From contig JAVXVG010000052.1 of NCBI GenBank assembly GCA_032229975.1, positions 1 to 64,000 of the forward strand: DNA of 64,000 nt, in the 5' to 3' direction. This document shows positions 44,107 to 53,964 of the stretch, piece by piece; position 1 is the stretch's first letter, and each line of letters opens with the position of its first letter. The translations under genes and the position numbers were made by a program. The stretch comes from JAIVGV01 sp032229975. GTDB taxonomy: Bacteria > Acidobacteriota > Blastocatellia > Pyrinomonadales > Pyrinomonadaceae. Below the pieces are notes generated by a model. The model saw only the letters and a list, made by a program, of their open reading frames with translations, ran no database searches and was not told the DNA's origin.

Positions 44107-45981
44107 TCACTTCACGCCTTTGCCTTCCACGACCGTGAGGACACGTCCAATAGCAGGGACGCTGATCACTTCGGTCGCGCCGCCGGGCCACCTTATTTCC
44201 AGCTTCTCTATTTTGGTCGCGTTGCCGAGCCCGACGTGGAGACAAGCGTCGTTCTGCGAGCCGTAGCCCGCGCCGCTGATAGAGTCGAGACGTTGGCGTG
44301 TGCCACCGGCGGTGACGTAAACGACTGCGCCCATCGCGTCGCGAGGGCTCTTCTTCGCGGGGTCGCCGACGAGCCGTAGCCCGAGCCAGTGGCCCTTCGT
44401 CGCGGTAACGTTGCGAAGCAGGGCCGGCCGGGCATCGCAGTTGTTGATGACGGCGTCGAGGAGGCCATCGCCGTCGAAGTCTGCGACGGCGAGACCGCGC
44501 GCCGGATAGGCTGCGGCGAGTGCGCTTCCCGGCGCAGCGCCGACGCGCTCGAAGACGCGCTCACCCGCCACCTTGTTCGTCGGGCGCGCGTTCGGCACGT
44601 TGCGGAAGAGCAGCGGCTGCTGCGCCCAAGACGTGCCCCATTGGTACTGATCCACGGACGGATAGACGTGCCCGTTGGCGACGAGCAGGTCTTTCCAACC
44701 GTCGTTGTCGAAGTCGAGGAAGGTGGTGCCCCAGCCGAGGAATGGGATGGTCGTCTCGCCGTGGCCGGTCTGCGTCGTCACATCTGTGAAGTTGCCGCCG
44801 CCGTCGTTGTGGTAGAGCGTATTCGAGTCGTCGGAGAAGTTGGTGATGTAGAAGTCCACCCGCCCGTCATTATCATAGTCGCCGACGCCGAGCCCCATTC
44901 CCGCCTGTTCGCGCCCGTTCTCGTTGAGCGCGACGCCGGACTCGTAGCCGATCTCGCGGAACGTGCCGTCACCTTTGTTGATGTAGAGCAGCTTAGGTGT
45001 CGAGTCGTTGACGACAATGAGGTCGAGCAGATCGTCGTCATCGGCGTGGACGAACGCAGAGGAGAAACCGTAGTAGCCTTGCGGGTCACTGACACCGGCC
45101 CTCACGCTCACGTCCTCGAAAGTGCCGTCAGCCTTCTGGTGATAGAGCGTGTCGCCCTCGCCCTTCATGCCACGGGGGCCACACATCACGGGAACGCTGC
45201 GGAACTGGCAGAGGTTCTGCGCGCCGAAGCCGGGTTTGCCGGCATCGGTGGGGCTCGGCGGGAGATTGTTCAGGTCGAAGTGAGCATAGCCGGGAACGAA
45301 GAGATCGAGTCGTCCATCGCGGTCGTAGTCACCGAAGGTGGCCCCCGTTGACCAACCTTTACGCGCGACGCCTAACTTCTCCGCCACGTCTGTAAAAGTG
45401 CCGTCGCCGTTATTATGGTAGAGCCGCGACGTGCCGTAGTTACCGACGAAGAGATCGGGTAAGCCGTCGTTGTCGTAGTCACCGACGGCGACGCCCATGC
45501 CCCAACGCTCGTTCGCCACACCGGCCCTCTCCGTCACGTCTTCAAACTTCCAGTTGCCGAGGTTGTGGTAGAGCGCGGCGCGCGGGGGCTTCTCCTTGCC
45601 TTGCAGTGCGGCGAAGGTCGAGCCGTTGAGGAGGTAGATGTCGGGTCGTCCGTCGTTGTCGTAGTCGAAGACGGCGACGCCGCCCGAAGGCGTGTCGGTG
45701 ATGTAATCTTTCGCAGGCGAGCCCGCGTGGTGGCGGAACGCCGCAAGCGCAGTGTGATCCGTCACGTCCTCGAAGACTGCGGGAGCTTTCGGATCGATGA
45801 TGCCGACCGTGCGCTTCGACGAGTAAGTGTGCGCCTCGCCGGTGGCAACCGGCCCTATGCCCTGCGGCGTTGGCTGTTGTCGAGTTGGCTGCTGCGCGAG
45901 CAGCGCGAGTGGAGAGAAGAGAAGCATGGACAGGATGAGGGCATGGAGCATGTGGCAACGCGGGCTGCGCGTGTGATTCAT
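44107..45981 (-). CDS. CRTAC1-family exported protein (FG-GAP/VCBS repeats plus ASPIC/UnbV)
   Basis: About 624 residues from MNHTRSPRCHMLHALIL, with a signal peptide. The central part is a beta-propeller of repeated Ca2+-binding DYDNDGRPD / DFDNDGWKD / DYDRDGRLD motifs, and the C-terminus (about 540-620) is an ASPIC/UnbV domain with NHWLGLRLVGD-type and IRWPGGATEVI sequences. The open frame extends upstream to 46071 but that part has no signal. Function of the family is unknown; it is often found beside Oar-like receptors in Acidobacteriota. A second family member lies directly upstream. Confidence 0.87.
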   Translation of the reverse strand: MNHTRSPRCHMLHALILSMLLFSPLALLAQQPTRQQPTPQGIGPVATGEAHTYSSKRTVGIIDPKAPAVFEDVTDHTALAAFRHHAGSPAKDYITDTPSGGVAVFDYDNDGRPDIYLLNGSTFAALQGKEKPPRAALYHNLGNWKFEDVTERAGVANERWGMGVAVGDYDNDGLPDLFVGNYGTSRLYHNNGDGTFTDVAEKLGVARKGWSTGATFGDYDRDGRLDLFVPGYAHFDLNNLPPSPTDAGKPGFGAQNLCQFRSVPVMCGPRGMKGEGDTLYHQKADGTFEDVSVRAGVSDPQGYYGFSSAFVHADDDDLLDLIVVNDSTPKLLYINKGDGTFREIGYESGVALNENGREQAGMGLGVGDYDNDGRVDFYITNFSDDSNTLYHNDGGGNFTDVTTQTGHGETTIPFLGWGTTFLDFDNDGWKDLLVANGHVYPSVDQYQWGTSWAQQPLLFRNVPNARPTNKVAGERVFERVGAAPGSALAAAYPARGLAVADFDGDGLLDAVINNCDARPALLRNVTATKGHWLGLRLVGDPAKKSPRDAMGAVVYVTAGGTRQRLDSISGAGYGSQNDACLHVGLGNATKIEKLEIRWPGGATEVISVPAIGRVLTVVEGKGVK

Positions 45982-46078
45982 CGTTTCAATCTCTTGTGTT
46001 GCAAACTTTTTCAAGCGTCGGACGGTAACGGATGCCAGAACTATTAACACCGGCCCTATGGGATTTCTCAAACAGCTT

Positions 46079-47893
46079 CTAAGGCTCCTTCACCGACAGG
46101 TAGCGGTCGATCTGCGGATTCGAGAGCGTCTGCTTCTGACCACTGGGCCAGTGAATCTCGACGGACTTTGCGCCGGTCACGCTGCCGAGTCCGACGAGCA
46201 GACGCGGGTCGTGCGACGAGAGGTAGCTGCCCGCACTCGACACGTCGAAGGTTTGCCGTCGATTGTTCGCGTCCGTCACGACGACGCGCGCGCCGATGGC
46301 GGAGCGCGACGAACGTGTGCCCGTGAGCGAGAGGCCGATCCAGTGATTGCGCGTGCCGCCGTTTCGTAGGATGAGGGCTGGCCCATCGGTCTGCGCGATG
46401 ATGATGTCTTCGTCGCCGTCGTTGTCGATGTCGCCGATTGCCGCGCCGCGCGCCGCGAGCGGGAGTTGAAAGGGCGCACCGGCAGTTGTGGAAACATCGA
46501 CGAAGGATGCGCCGCCTTTCGACGCCCCGACGTTGATCATCAAAAGCGGCGTCTGTTTGTACGTCAGGTAACTCGTCGTCTGCTCGATGGTGTCGAGGAC
46601 GTGGCCCTGCGCGACGAAGATGTCGCGCCGCCCGTCGTTGTCAAAGTCGGCGAAGCGCGCGCCCCAGCCAGAGTAGAGGGCGCTGATCTGACCGACACTC
46701 GATTGGTGTGTGCCGTAGGTGAAAGACAGGTCGCCGTTGTTGCGGTAGAGCGGGTAAGTCTCGTTCGAGAGCGTGGTGATGAAAATGTCTATCAACCCGT
46801 CGCCATCGAAGTCTGCGGTATCGACGCCCATGCCTGCGAAGGTCTTGCCGTTCTCATCGTAACCGGCCCCGGCGACGAGCGCGATGTCCTCGAAAGTTCC
46901 GTCGCCGCGATTGCGGTAGAGCGACTCGCGGACGCTGTCGTTGGCGACGAAGACATCCGTCCATCCATCGTTGTCGAAGTCGGCGAAGGCGACGCCGAGC
47001 CCCTTGCCCGACGGATCGGCGACACCGGCCTTAACGCTCACGTCTTCAAACGTGCCGTCTGCCTTCTGGTGCAGCAGCAGGTTCGATGTGCCTTTGAAGT
47101 TATCGGGGTGGCAGTAGGCGCGGCGGGCCGGATCGCCACAGAAGATCGCGCCGCCGCGTGCGAAGTCCCAGTCCATGTAGCGTGCGACGAAGAGATCGAG
47201 TCGCCCGTCGTGGTCAAAGTCGAACCAGCCGGTGCTCGTAGACCAGCCGGAGCCGGAGGTGTGGGTCTGGGCAGTTACGTCTTCAAAGCTGCCATCGCCG
47301 CGATTGCGGTAGAGCGTGTTTGCGCCGAGCGCGGTGACGTAGAGATCGACGAAGCCATCGTTGTCGAAGTCTGCCGCCGCCACCCCGAACGAGTAGCCGG
47401 AGCCTTTGAGTCCCGCGCGCTCGGTCACGTCCTCAAATGTTCCGTCCGGCTTTTGATGATAGAGGCGATTCCAGTAGCGCGGGTCGCGCTTGTCGGGTTG
47501 CGCGCCCGCAGGCATCGGGTCTTCGAGCCGCGCGCCGTTCGTGAAGAAGATATCGAGCCGACCGTCGTTGTCATAGTCGAGGAGTGCGATGCCACCGCCC
47601 ATCGTCTCGGGCAGGTACTTCTGCGAGGTGGGCGAGGCGGCGTGGCGGAAGTTGACGCGCGCCTCGGCGGTGATGTCTGTGAACGTGACTGGCGAGGGCG
47701 CGTGCGGCGCATCTCCTTGCGGCCTTTTCTGCGTCGGCACGCTATCGTAGGAGCGACCCTTACGTTGCGGCTGCGGCGTTGGTTGGGGCGGCCCTTTCGG
47801 CTGCTGCGCGTGTGGGGCGGGGTGCGAGCCTAGCGCGAGGGACAACGCAAGCACTCCGAGGAGGCATGCGAGAGAGTTACCTTGTGACTTCAT
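46079..47893 (-). CDS. CRTAC1-family exported protein, second copy
   Basis: A 604-residue paralogue of the downstream gene with the same plan: signal peptide (LACLLGVLALSLALGSHPAPHAQ), a Pro/Gln-rich linker, DYDNDGRLD/DFDNDGFVD/DFDHDGRLD repeats, and an ASPIC/UnbV end (RNHWIGLSLTG, VEIHWPSGQKQTL). The spacing to the next gene is about 97 bases, so the two are probably one operon from the promoter region at 47894-48407, divergent from the receptor gene. The pair is diverged in sequence, so it is an old duplication. Confidence 0.87.
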   Translation of the reverse strand: MKSQGNSLACLLGVLALSLALGSHPAPHAQQPKGPPQPTPQPQRKGRSYDSVPTQKRPQGDAPHAPSPVTFTDITAEARVNFRHAASPTSQKYLPETMGGGIALLDYDNDGRLDIFFTNGARLEDPMPAGAQPDKRDPRYWNRLYHQKPDGTFEDVTERAGLKGSGYSFGVAAADFDNDGFVDLYVTALGANTLYRNRGDGSFEDVTAQTHTSGSGWSTSTGWFDFDHDGRLDLFVARYMDWDFARGGAIFCGDPARRAYCHPDNFKGTSNLLLHQKADGTFEDVSVKAGVADPSGKGLGVAFADFDNDGWTDVFVANDSVRESLYRNRGDGTFEDIALVAGAGYDENGKTFAGMGVDTADFDGDGLIDIFITTLSNETYPLYRNNGDLSFTYGTHQSSVGQISALYSGWGARFADFDNDGRRDIFVAQGHVLDTIEQTTSYLTYKQTPLLMINVGASKGGASFVDVSTTAGAPFQLPLAARGAAIGDIDNDGDEDIIIAQTDGPALILRNGGTRNHWIGLSLTGTRSSRSAIGARVVVTDANNRRQTFDVSSAGSYLSSHDPRLLVGLGSVTGAKSVEIHWPSGQKQTLSNPQIDRYLSVKEP

Positions 47894-48037
47894 CGTGAAT
47901 CAACGCGGAGAAGGCAGCGTCGCCGCCGGAGAGTTAGAAGCGCGCTCAGGCTGTGACCGTATAATCTACAACCCGTGCGCGACGGAGTACAGCGACTCGA
48001 CAGCGATTGTCATCGCTGAAAGTTCGACGCTGTCCTT

Positions 48038-48077
48038 AGTAACTGTCTTGCATCGTGAGTAACTGTCTTGCATCGTG
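48038..48077. repeat. Perfect tandem duplication, 2 x 20 bp
   Basis: Bases 48038-48057 (AGTAACTGTCTTGCATCGTG) are repeated exactly at 48058-48077. Two identical adjacent copies suggest a recent slip or a doubled binding site upstream of the receptor gene. Confidence 0.9.
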
Positions 48078-48195
48078 GAAATTTGGCGCGGCGTACAGGG
48101 CATGACCAGCCTGTCGTCGCCTTACTTAAGGACAAGACACATAAATTTCGTTGACAACTTGCCAATTTCGCTGCTATAAGCCCACAAGCCTATTG

Positions 48196-48219
48196 AATCG
48201 TTTACGTAATCGTTTACGC
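48196..48219. promoter_or_regulatory. Possible LacI-family operator pair (tandem AATCGTTTACG)
   Basis: AATCGTTTACGT and AATCGTTTACGC are adjacent 12-bp copies with 11 of 12 positions identical; TTACGTAA at the junction is self-complementary with the central CG typical of LacI-family sites. A similar GTTTACGAG lies at 58751, upstream of the GH43 gene, and a LacI regulator gene is in the same locus. Motif-only inference. Confidence 0.3.
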
Positions 48220-48407
48220 AGTTGCGGAAGCAGTTTCCACGCGCGACCCGGCCGTCAGAAATTTGACGGGCGAGCCAGACGATACAGCATGAAGCAGACT
48301 GCCGCATATGCGCACGCGGGGTGGTCTGCCTGCACTCGCAAGACCAACATCACGCACACGGGCTGGGCAGTTGCCGTCTCCCACGGCAGAAGCAATCGGA
48401 GGGGATC

Positions 48408-51400
48408 ATGATATCTCGCAGACGTTTCGTCGCCGCAACCTTATTTATGCTGCTGGCATTGGCTGCACCTGCTTGGGCGCAGAGCGACCGTGGCAGCATC
48501 GCCGGCACCGTCACTGACCCGTCGGGTGCGCTAGTGCCCAACGCTAAAGTGACTGCCACCAACCTCGACACCAACGAGGCACGTGAGGCAACCAGCAGCG
48601 GCGAAGGTAATTTTACGCTGCCCGAACTGAAGGCGGGCCCCTATCGCGTGAGCGTCGAGGCGCTCGGCTTCAAGACGGCGACGCTCGACAACGTGCAGGT
48701 CGGCGTGCAGGTGACGCGCACCGTGAACGTGAAGTTGGAGGTCGGAGCGGTCGGCGAAGCCGTTACGGTCACAAGCGATGCTGCGCCCGTCATCCAGACG
48801 GAGTCCGCCGTGCGCCAGACCAACGTCAACGAGCGTCAGGTCAGAGAACTCCCCCTACAGGTGAGCGCTGAGTTCTCCGGGCGCACGCCGCTCTCTTTCA
48901 TCTTCCTCGACAGCAACGTTACGTCCGGCGCGGGCAGCGGGACGAACGCTTCTAACTTCAGGGTCAACGGCGGGCAGGGTCTCGGCACAGAAATTTTGAT
49001 CGACGGAGCCACGACGCGCCGCGCGCAGAACGGATCGTTCTTCTCCGAGGTCGCGCCGGGCCCGAACGCCTATCAGGAGTTCACGATCTCGACAAGCAAC
49101 TACTCGGCGGAGTTCGGTAACTCGTCGGGCGGCGTCGTCAACTTCACGCTCAAGTCCGGCGGCAACGAGTTCCACGGCGAGGTTTACGATCTCTTCCGCA
49201 ACAACGCACTCAACGCCAACAGCTTCATCAACAACTCGCAGGGACTACCCATCGTCCGCGATCACGAGCACGACTACGGCGGCAACGTCGGGGGGCCCAT
49301 CTACCTGCCGCGCTTCGGCGAGGGCGGCAAGTCTTACTGGAGCGGGAAGAATAAGGAATTTTTCTTCTTCAATATGGAGAGCTATCGCTTCTCTCAGGGC
49401 GAGAACGTGCTGCTCTCCGTTCCGACCTTGAAGATGAGGACGGGCGACTTCTCGGAACTGCTCACCGATCCCGAACTGCTGCGCCGCAACGGGGGCCCCA
49501 TTCAGATTTACAGCCCCATCGCCGGCTTCGACGCACAGGGCCGGCCCATCCAAGCGACGCCCGGCTCGCGCGTCGCGATCCCCGGCAACCGGCTCGATCT
49601 TTACCGGCTCGCTACGGGGCAGTCGATCATCGATCCCGTCGGTCTGAACATCGCGCAGGCGTTCCCCGCGCCGACCCGCGCCGGGGTCTTTCGCAACTAC
49701 CTAGCTCAGACCTCGACGCCGACGCGGATGAATAACCCGACCTTCAAGATCGACTCGATCCTGTCGGATAAGCAGCGGCTCACTTTCAGCTTCGCCTACC
49801 GCAACAACACGCGCATCGCGGGCGGCTCCCCTCGTTTCCCCGAACCCATCGTCGCTCTCGGCAGGTGGCAACAGTTCTTCAAGTCGCAGTTCTATCGCGT
49901 GCAGCACGACTACACGTTTGGGCCGAACTTGCTCAACCACTTCAACGTCGGCTTCAACCGCTACGACGTTGCCAACCACAACACGACCGAGGGCTTCAAC
50001 ACGCAATCGCTCGGACTGCCGGCAAACGCCACTCAGAACAAGGCGTTCCCGAACGTCGATTTTCCCGGCTACGGCGACCCGGCTGACCCGAACGGAAACG
50101 TCCGGTCGTATCAGGGTATCGGCTCGACCTTCTTCAGCGACCGCCTGCGCGACAACGGGCTTGAGTTCTCCGACTTCGTGACCTTCATCCACGGGCGGCA
50201 GAGCATGAAGTTCGGCGCCGACGTGCGCATCCAACGCTTCAACATACACCAGTTGTTGTCGCCCGGCGGACAGTTCAACTTCCGCGCTAACCAGACGGCC
50301 AACGACTGCTGCGACCGTGGCGATCAGGGCTTCCCCATCGCGAGTCTCCTCGTCGGTGCGACCGAGTTCTCCTTCAACGCGCAGCAGAACTTCGATCCGG
50401 CGTGGCGACAGTTCACACACTCCTACTTCTTTCAGGACGACATCAAGATCACGCAACGTCTGACGGTCAACGCCGGCGTGCGATACGATCTGCCGGGGCT
50501 ACGCAGCGAATCGCATAACGCTTTTCGCGGCTTCGACCCGAACGCCCCGAATCCTTCGGCGGGCGGACGCCTCGGCGCGATTGTCAGCGCGAGCGGGACG
50601 GGCGGCTTGCAAGCCGAGTTCAAGACGTTGAGCAAGCCAGATCGCTCGAACTTCGGGCCCCGCCTCGGCTTCGCCTATTCGCTCAACACCAAGACGGTCG
50701 TGCGCGGTGGCGCGGGACTCTACTACTCGCCGATCATCTACGGCGTCAACGGCAGCAACACGCTCACCGAGGGCACCATCGGTTACAACTCGCCCTACCA
50801 GCCGAACATCAACGGTGGGGCCGACGCCAATCCCGATCTCTTCCTGCGCAACTTCCGCAGCGTCCCGCCGACTAACCCGGCGGGCCAGTTCATCGGCAGC
50901 GACATCGACTACTTCGACCGCAACTTCAGGACGGGACGCACGTTCCAGTACGGCTTGGACATTCAGCGCGAGCTGCCCTCCAAGTTCGCCTTGACGCTTA
51001 GCTACACGGGCCATCGTGCCTCGCGCCTGCGCTCGAACTTCACACGCATTAACGCCATCTCGTTCAACGCCCTGCGGCTCGGCGCGCCGCTCCTGAATAA
51101 GAATCTCAACGACGTGACGGCTGCCGAGAGAGCCTACGCGCAGAGCGTCGGCGTGACCATCCCGTCCAGTTCCAACGCTGTCTTTACAGGCTTTAATGGC
51201 AGCGTCGGGCAGTCGCTGAAGCCTTTCCCGCAGTACGGCTTGATCACCGACCAGCTCGAAAGTCAGGGACGTAGCTGGTACGATGCGGGCACTGCCAAGC
51301 TCGAACGCCGCTTCTCAAACGGCATACAGTTCGGTGCTTCCTACACCTTCTCGAAGCTCATCACGGACGCGGCGGAAGACCTCTTTGGCGGTTCGCCCAC

Positions 51401-52127
51401 CGGCAGTCTGATCCAGATACCGGGCGACTCGCGTTCGCTGCGCTCCATCTCACCGAATAACGCGACGCACGTCTTCGTCGTCAACTACCTGATCGAGCTG
51501 CCCTTCGGCAAGGGCCACCGTTTCTTGAACGAAGGCGGCTGGACGGACAAGCTACTTGGCGGCTGGCAGCTCAACGGCATTCAACGCTACGAGTCGGGGC
51601 TCCCTCTCGTCATCCGCCTCTCGCGGCAGGGCTTCTTCAGTGGGCAGGGGCCCACTGGCTTCAACACCGATCTCCGGCCCAACCTGACGGGCCAGCCCAT
51701 CCTGACCGGCAACGGCCAGACGGGCTCGCGCACACAGGTCTTCAACCCGGCCGCCTTCGCTGCGCCGCCTTGCTACGACTGCGGTGCTGTGCCGGCGGAG
51801 TTCACCTCGACCGGCGCGATCAACCCGGCATACGTCGCCTACTACTCGAACCCGAACCGCTTCTTCGGAAGCGCGTCGCCGACGCTTGGCAACGCGCGCG
51901 TCAACCCGTTCTTCCTTGAGAACATCAGCCTACTCAAGAAGACGAGGCTGACCGAAGCGGTCACGATGGAACTCGGCGCAGAGGCGTTTAACGTCTTCAA
52001 CCGTCACCGCTTCAACTACCCCGGCAGCGATCTGATCGACCCGGCTAACTTCGGGTTCGCGAGCGTGGGCGACGCGAGCTTCTACCAGCCGCGCGTCATC
52101 CAGATACGCGTTCGGTTCACTTACTGA
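48408..52127 (+). CDS. Oar-like TonB-dependent outer-membrane receptor
   Basis: A 1239-residue outer-membrane protein with a signal peptide (FVAATLFMLLALAAPAWAQ). A carboxypeptidase-regulatory-like domain (about 26-110: GSIAGTVTDPSGALVPNAKV) precedes a plug (about 120-240) and a large beta-barrel ending in an aromatic-rich strand, VIQIRVRFTY. This is the Oar/SusC-like type frequent in Acidobacteriota. No SusD-like lipoprotein gene follows. The start at 48408 has CGGAGGGG six bases upstream; the upstream open frame has no signal. The adjoining glycoside hydrolase and sugar transporter genes point to oligosaccharide uptake, which is inference. Confidence 0.9.
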   Translation: MISRRRFVAATLFMLLALAAPAWAQSDRGSIAGTVTDPSGALVPNAKVTATNLDTNEAREATSSGEGNFTLPELKAGPYRVSVEALGFKTATLDNVQVGVQVTRTVNVKLEVGAVGEAVTVTSDAAPVIQTESAVRQTNVNERQVRELPLQVSAEFSGRTPLSFIFLDSNVTSGAGSGTNASNFRVNGGQGLGTEILIDGATTRRAQNGSFFSEVAPGPNAYQEFTISTSNYSAEFGNSSGGVVNFTLKSGGNEFHGEVYDLFRNNALNANSFINNSQGLPIVRDHEHDYGGNVGGPIYLPRFGEGGKSYWSGKNKEFFFFNMESYRFSQGENVLLSVPTLKMRTGDFSELLTDPELLRRNGGPIQIYSPIAGFDAQGRPIQATPGSRVAIPGNRLDLYRLATGQSIIDPVGLNIAQAFPAPTRAGVFRNYLAQTSTPTRMNNPTFKIDSILSDKQRLTFSFAYRNNTRIAGGSPRFPEPIVALGRWQQFFKSQFYRVQHDYTFGPNLLNHFNVGFNRYDVANHNTTEGFNTQSLGLPANATQNKAFPNVDFPGYGDPADPNGNVRSYQGIGSTFFSDRLRDNGLEFSDFVTFIHGRQSMKFGADVRIQRFNIHQLLSPGGQFNFRANQTANDCCDRGDQGFPIASLLVGATEFSFNAQQNFDPAWRQFTHSYFFQDDIKITQRLTVNAGVRYDLPGLRSESHNAFRGFDPNAPNPSAGGRLGAIVSASGTGGLQAEFKTLSKPDRSNFGPRLGFAYSLNTKTVVRGGAGLYYSPIIYGVNGSNTLTEGTIGYNSPYQPNINGGADANPDLFLRNFRSVPPTNPAGQFIGSDIDYFDRNFRTGRTFQYGLDIQRELPSKFALTLSYTGHRASRLRSNFTRINAISFNALRLGAPLLNKNLNDVTAAERAYAQSVGVTIPSSSNAVFTGFNGSVGQSLKPFPQYGLITDQLESQGRSWYDAGTAKLERRFSNGIQFGASYTFSKLITDAAEDLFGGSPTGSLIQIPGDSRSLRSISPNNATHVFVVNYLIELPFGKGHRFLNEGGWTDKLLGGWQLNGIQRYESGLPLVIRLSRQGFFSGQGPTGFNTDLRPNLTGQPILTGNGQTGSRTQVFNPAAFAAPPCYDCGAVPAEFTSTGAINPAYVAYYSNPNRFFGSASPTLGNARVNPFFLENISLLKKTRLTEAVTMELGAEAFNVFNRHRFNYPGSDLIDPANFGFASVGDASFYQPRVIQIRVRFTY

Positions 52128-52149
52128 TCCGGGCCACTCGGGAATGAAC

Positions 52150-52184
52150 GGCGCGGGAGAGTTGAGTTAAACTCTTCCCGCGCC
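52150..52184 (+). terminator. Hairpin after receptor gene
   Basis: GGCGCGGGAGAGTT and AAACTCTTCCCGCGCC form a GC-rich stem (one bulge) with a short GAGT loop, followed by a weak T run (CTCTCTTTA), 22 bases after the receptor stop. It may end or attenuate transcription before the TPR gene. Confidence 0.6.
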
Positions 52185-52230
52185 GCTCTCTTTATCACCT
52201 CTCCCCGCGCGACGACACGAAGGGCCGACG

Positions 52231-53946
52231 ATGAGACGCCTGACGCCCAAACGACGACTGCTCATGCACGCTGCGACGCTCTTCTGCGCTGCATCGTGCG
52301 CGTTGCCCGCATTCGCACAGGGCCACCGTAGCGGCGTGCCTGCGCCACAGTCCGGCGGGCGCATCGTGCGCGCGACAGGGCGCGACGAAGTCCGCGCCTC
52401 TACGCTCGTCGCCGAGGGAGCAGAGGCCCTCGCGCGCGGAGACGAGGGCGTTGCGCGCGACTCTTTCACGAAGGCCCTCCAAGCAGACCCCGACAACGTC
52501 GATGCACACACCTATCTCGGCGTGCTCGCCGACCGCGCGGGCGACCTGAAAGACGCAGAGCGTCACTTCGCCGCCGCCGCCACCTTCGCGCCCTTCTCCG
52601 CCTCTGCCCGCAACAACTACGGCGCTGTGCTCATGCGCCTCGGACGCACGCAACTCGCCGCCGCGCAGTTCGAGGCTTCACTAAAGCTCGATCCCGCGCA
52701 GCCGAGCGCGCTCGTCAATCTTGCGCAGATGCGTTCCGCTTCGGGAAAGCCGGAAGACTTGCGCGCCGCGCGCGAGATGTTCGAGCGTGCGATGCGCGTT
52801 GCGCCCGATATCGAGATGGCCCGCGCGCTCGTCGTCATCGCGTTGCGCCTCGGCGAGAAGAAGAATGCCTCCGCCGCATACCGCGACTACGCCGCGCGCG
52901 CGGCTGAATCTTCGACGCCCGCTACGTCTGTCTTGTCGACGGCCTTGCCCGCGCCTTCCGCTGCGTCGCGATCCGAACTCGGGCAGGCGCTGCTCGAAGG
53001 CGGACTCATCGAAGAGGCAATAGACGAGTTGAACGTGGCGGTGGCGTCCGGCCCATCGGATGCAACCGCCGTGGTCGCGCTCGCGCGAGCCTACATGCGG
53101 CACAAGGAAATCCCTGCCGCCGGGCGCACGCTTGAGGCCGCCGTGGCGCGCGGGCTCGACGCTGCGCCCGTCTACGCGGCGCTCGCTGAGGTGTATGAGG
53201 GGGCCGGTCGGATCGAGAACGCGATCCCCGCCATGCGCCTTGCGCTCGCTCGCGATCCCAAGAACGAGGCTTACCACTTTCGCTACGGGCTGCTGCTGAC
53301 GGACGCCAGCGCGCCCGCCGCTTCCGTCATCCGCCTACGCGAAGCCCTCAAGGAATTTCCCTCTTCGGCGCGCATCTGGCTGGCCCTCGGCATCGCGCAG
53401 TTGACCGATGGCAAGAACGCCGACGCCGAAGAGTCTTTCCGTCGGTCGCTCGAACTCGATCCGAAGTCCATCCCCGCGCTCGGCTATCTCGGCACGACTC
53501 ACGCCGAGCGTGGCGATTACGCGCAGGCGCTTCGTTATTACGAGCGGGCCATCGCTGCGGACGACGGCCATGCCGTGGTTTACTACCTCGCCGCCGATAC
53601 CATGCTCAAGCTGCCCGGCGGTGACCAAGCTAAAGCGGAGCAGTATCTGACGCGCGCCATCACACTCGATCCGTCGCTCGCCGCGGCGCGTCTCGCACTC
53701 GCGAAAATCTACGAGCGCGCAGAGCGTTGGACAGACGCCGTGCCGCAACTCGAACGCGCCGTCCAGCTCGCGCCCGATCTGAACGAAGCGCACTACCATC
53801 TGGGCAGGGTTTACCAGCGACTCGGACGCGCCGACGACGCGCGGCGGGAGATGGCCCTGTTCAAAGAACAGAGCGAGAGCGAAAAACAGCGACGCGAGAC
53901 GGATCGGCGCGATCTCGTCCGGCGTCTCGCCGACGTGCGCTTCTAA
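52231..53946 (+). CDS. Exported TPR-repeat protein of the carbohydrate locus
   Basis: A 571-residue protein with a signal peptide (LMHAATLFCAASCALPAFAQ). About a dozen TPR units are visible, for example PDNVDAHTYLGVLADRAG, YAQALRYYERAIAADDG and PDLNEAHYHLGRVYQRLG. It follows the receptor gene and precedes the ConA-like gene by 18 bases. Acidobacteriota receptors are often followed by such a TPR protein, and a periplasmic docking role is possible but unproven. Confidence 0.82.
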   Translation: MRRLTPKRRLLMHAATLFCAASCALPAFAQGHRSGVPAPQSGGRIVRATGRDEVRASTLVAEGAEALARGDEGVARDSFTKALQADPDNVDAHTYLGVLADRAGDLKDAERHFAAAATFAPFSASARNNYGAVLMRLGRTQLAAAQFEASLKLDPAQPSALVNLAQMRSASGKPEDLRAAREMFERAMRVAPDIEMARALVVIALRLGEKKNASAAYRDYAARAAESSTPATSVLSTALPAPSAASRSELGQALLEGGLIEEAIDELNVAVASGPSDATAVVALARAYMRHKEIPAAGRTLEAAVARGLDAAPVYAALAEVYEGAGRIENAIPAMRLALARDPKNEAYHFRYGLLLTDASAPAASVIRLREALKEFPSSARIWLALGIAQLTDGKNADAEESFRRSLELDPKSIPALGYLGTTHAERGDYAQALRYYERAIAADDGHAVVYYLAADTMLKLPGGDQAKAEQYLTRAITLDPSLAAARLALAKIYERAERWTDAVPQLERAVQLAPDLNEAHYHLGRVYQRLGRADDARREMALFKEQSESEKQRRETDRRDLVRRLADVRF

Positions 53947-53964
53947 CACCGTGCAGCAAGGGGA

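Larger units (their letters stand above)
47894..48407. other. Divergent control region between CRTAC1 and receptor genes
   Basis: About 510 bases without a confident gene. It contains a small hairpin CAGCGAT-tgtc-ATCGCTG at 48001-48018, a perfect 20-bp tandem duplication at 48038-48077 and a tandem TTTACG motif at 48196-48219. Short open frames here have no family features. Confidence 0.6.

Noticed and set aside
46466..47833. A 455-codon plus-strand frame opposite the CRTAC1 gene
   Set aside because: It is the antisense of repeated DNDG-coding sequence, hence its repetitive look; no signal peptide or family.
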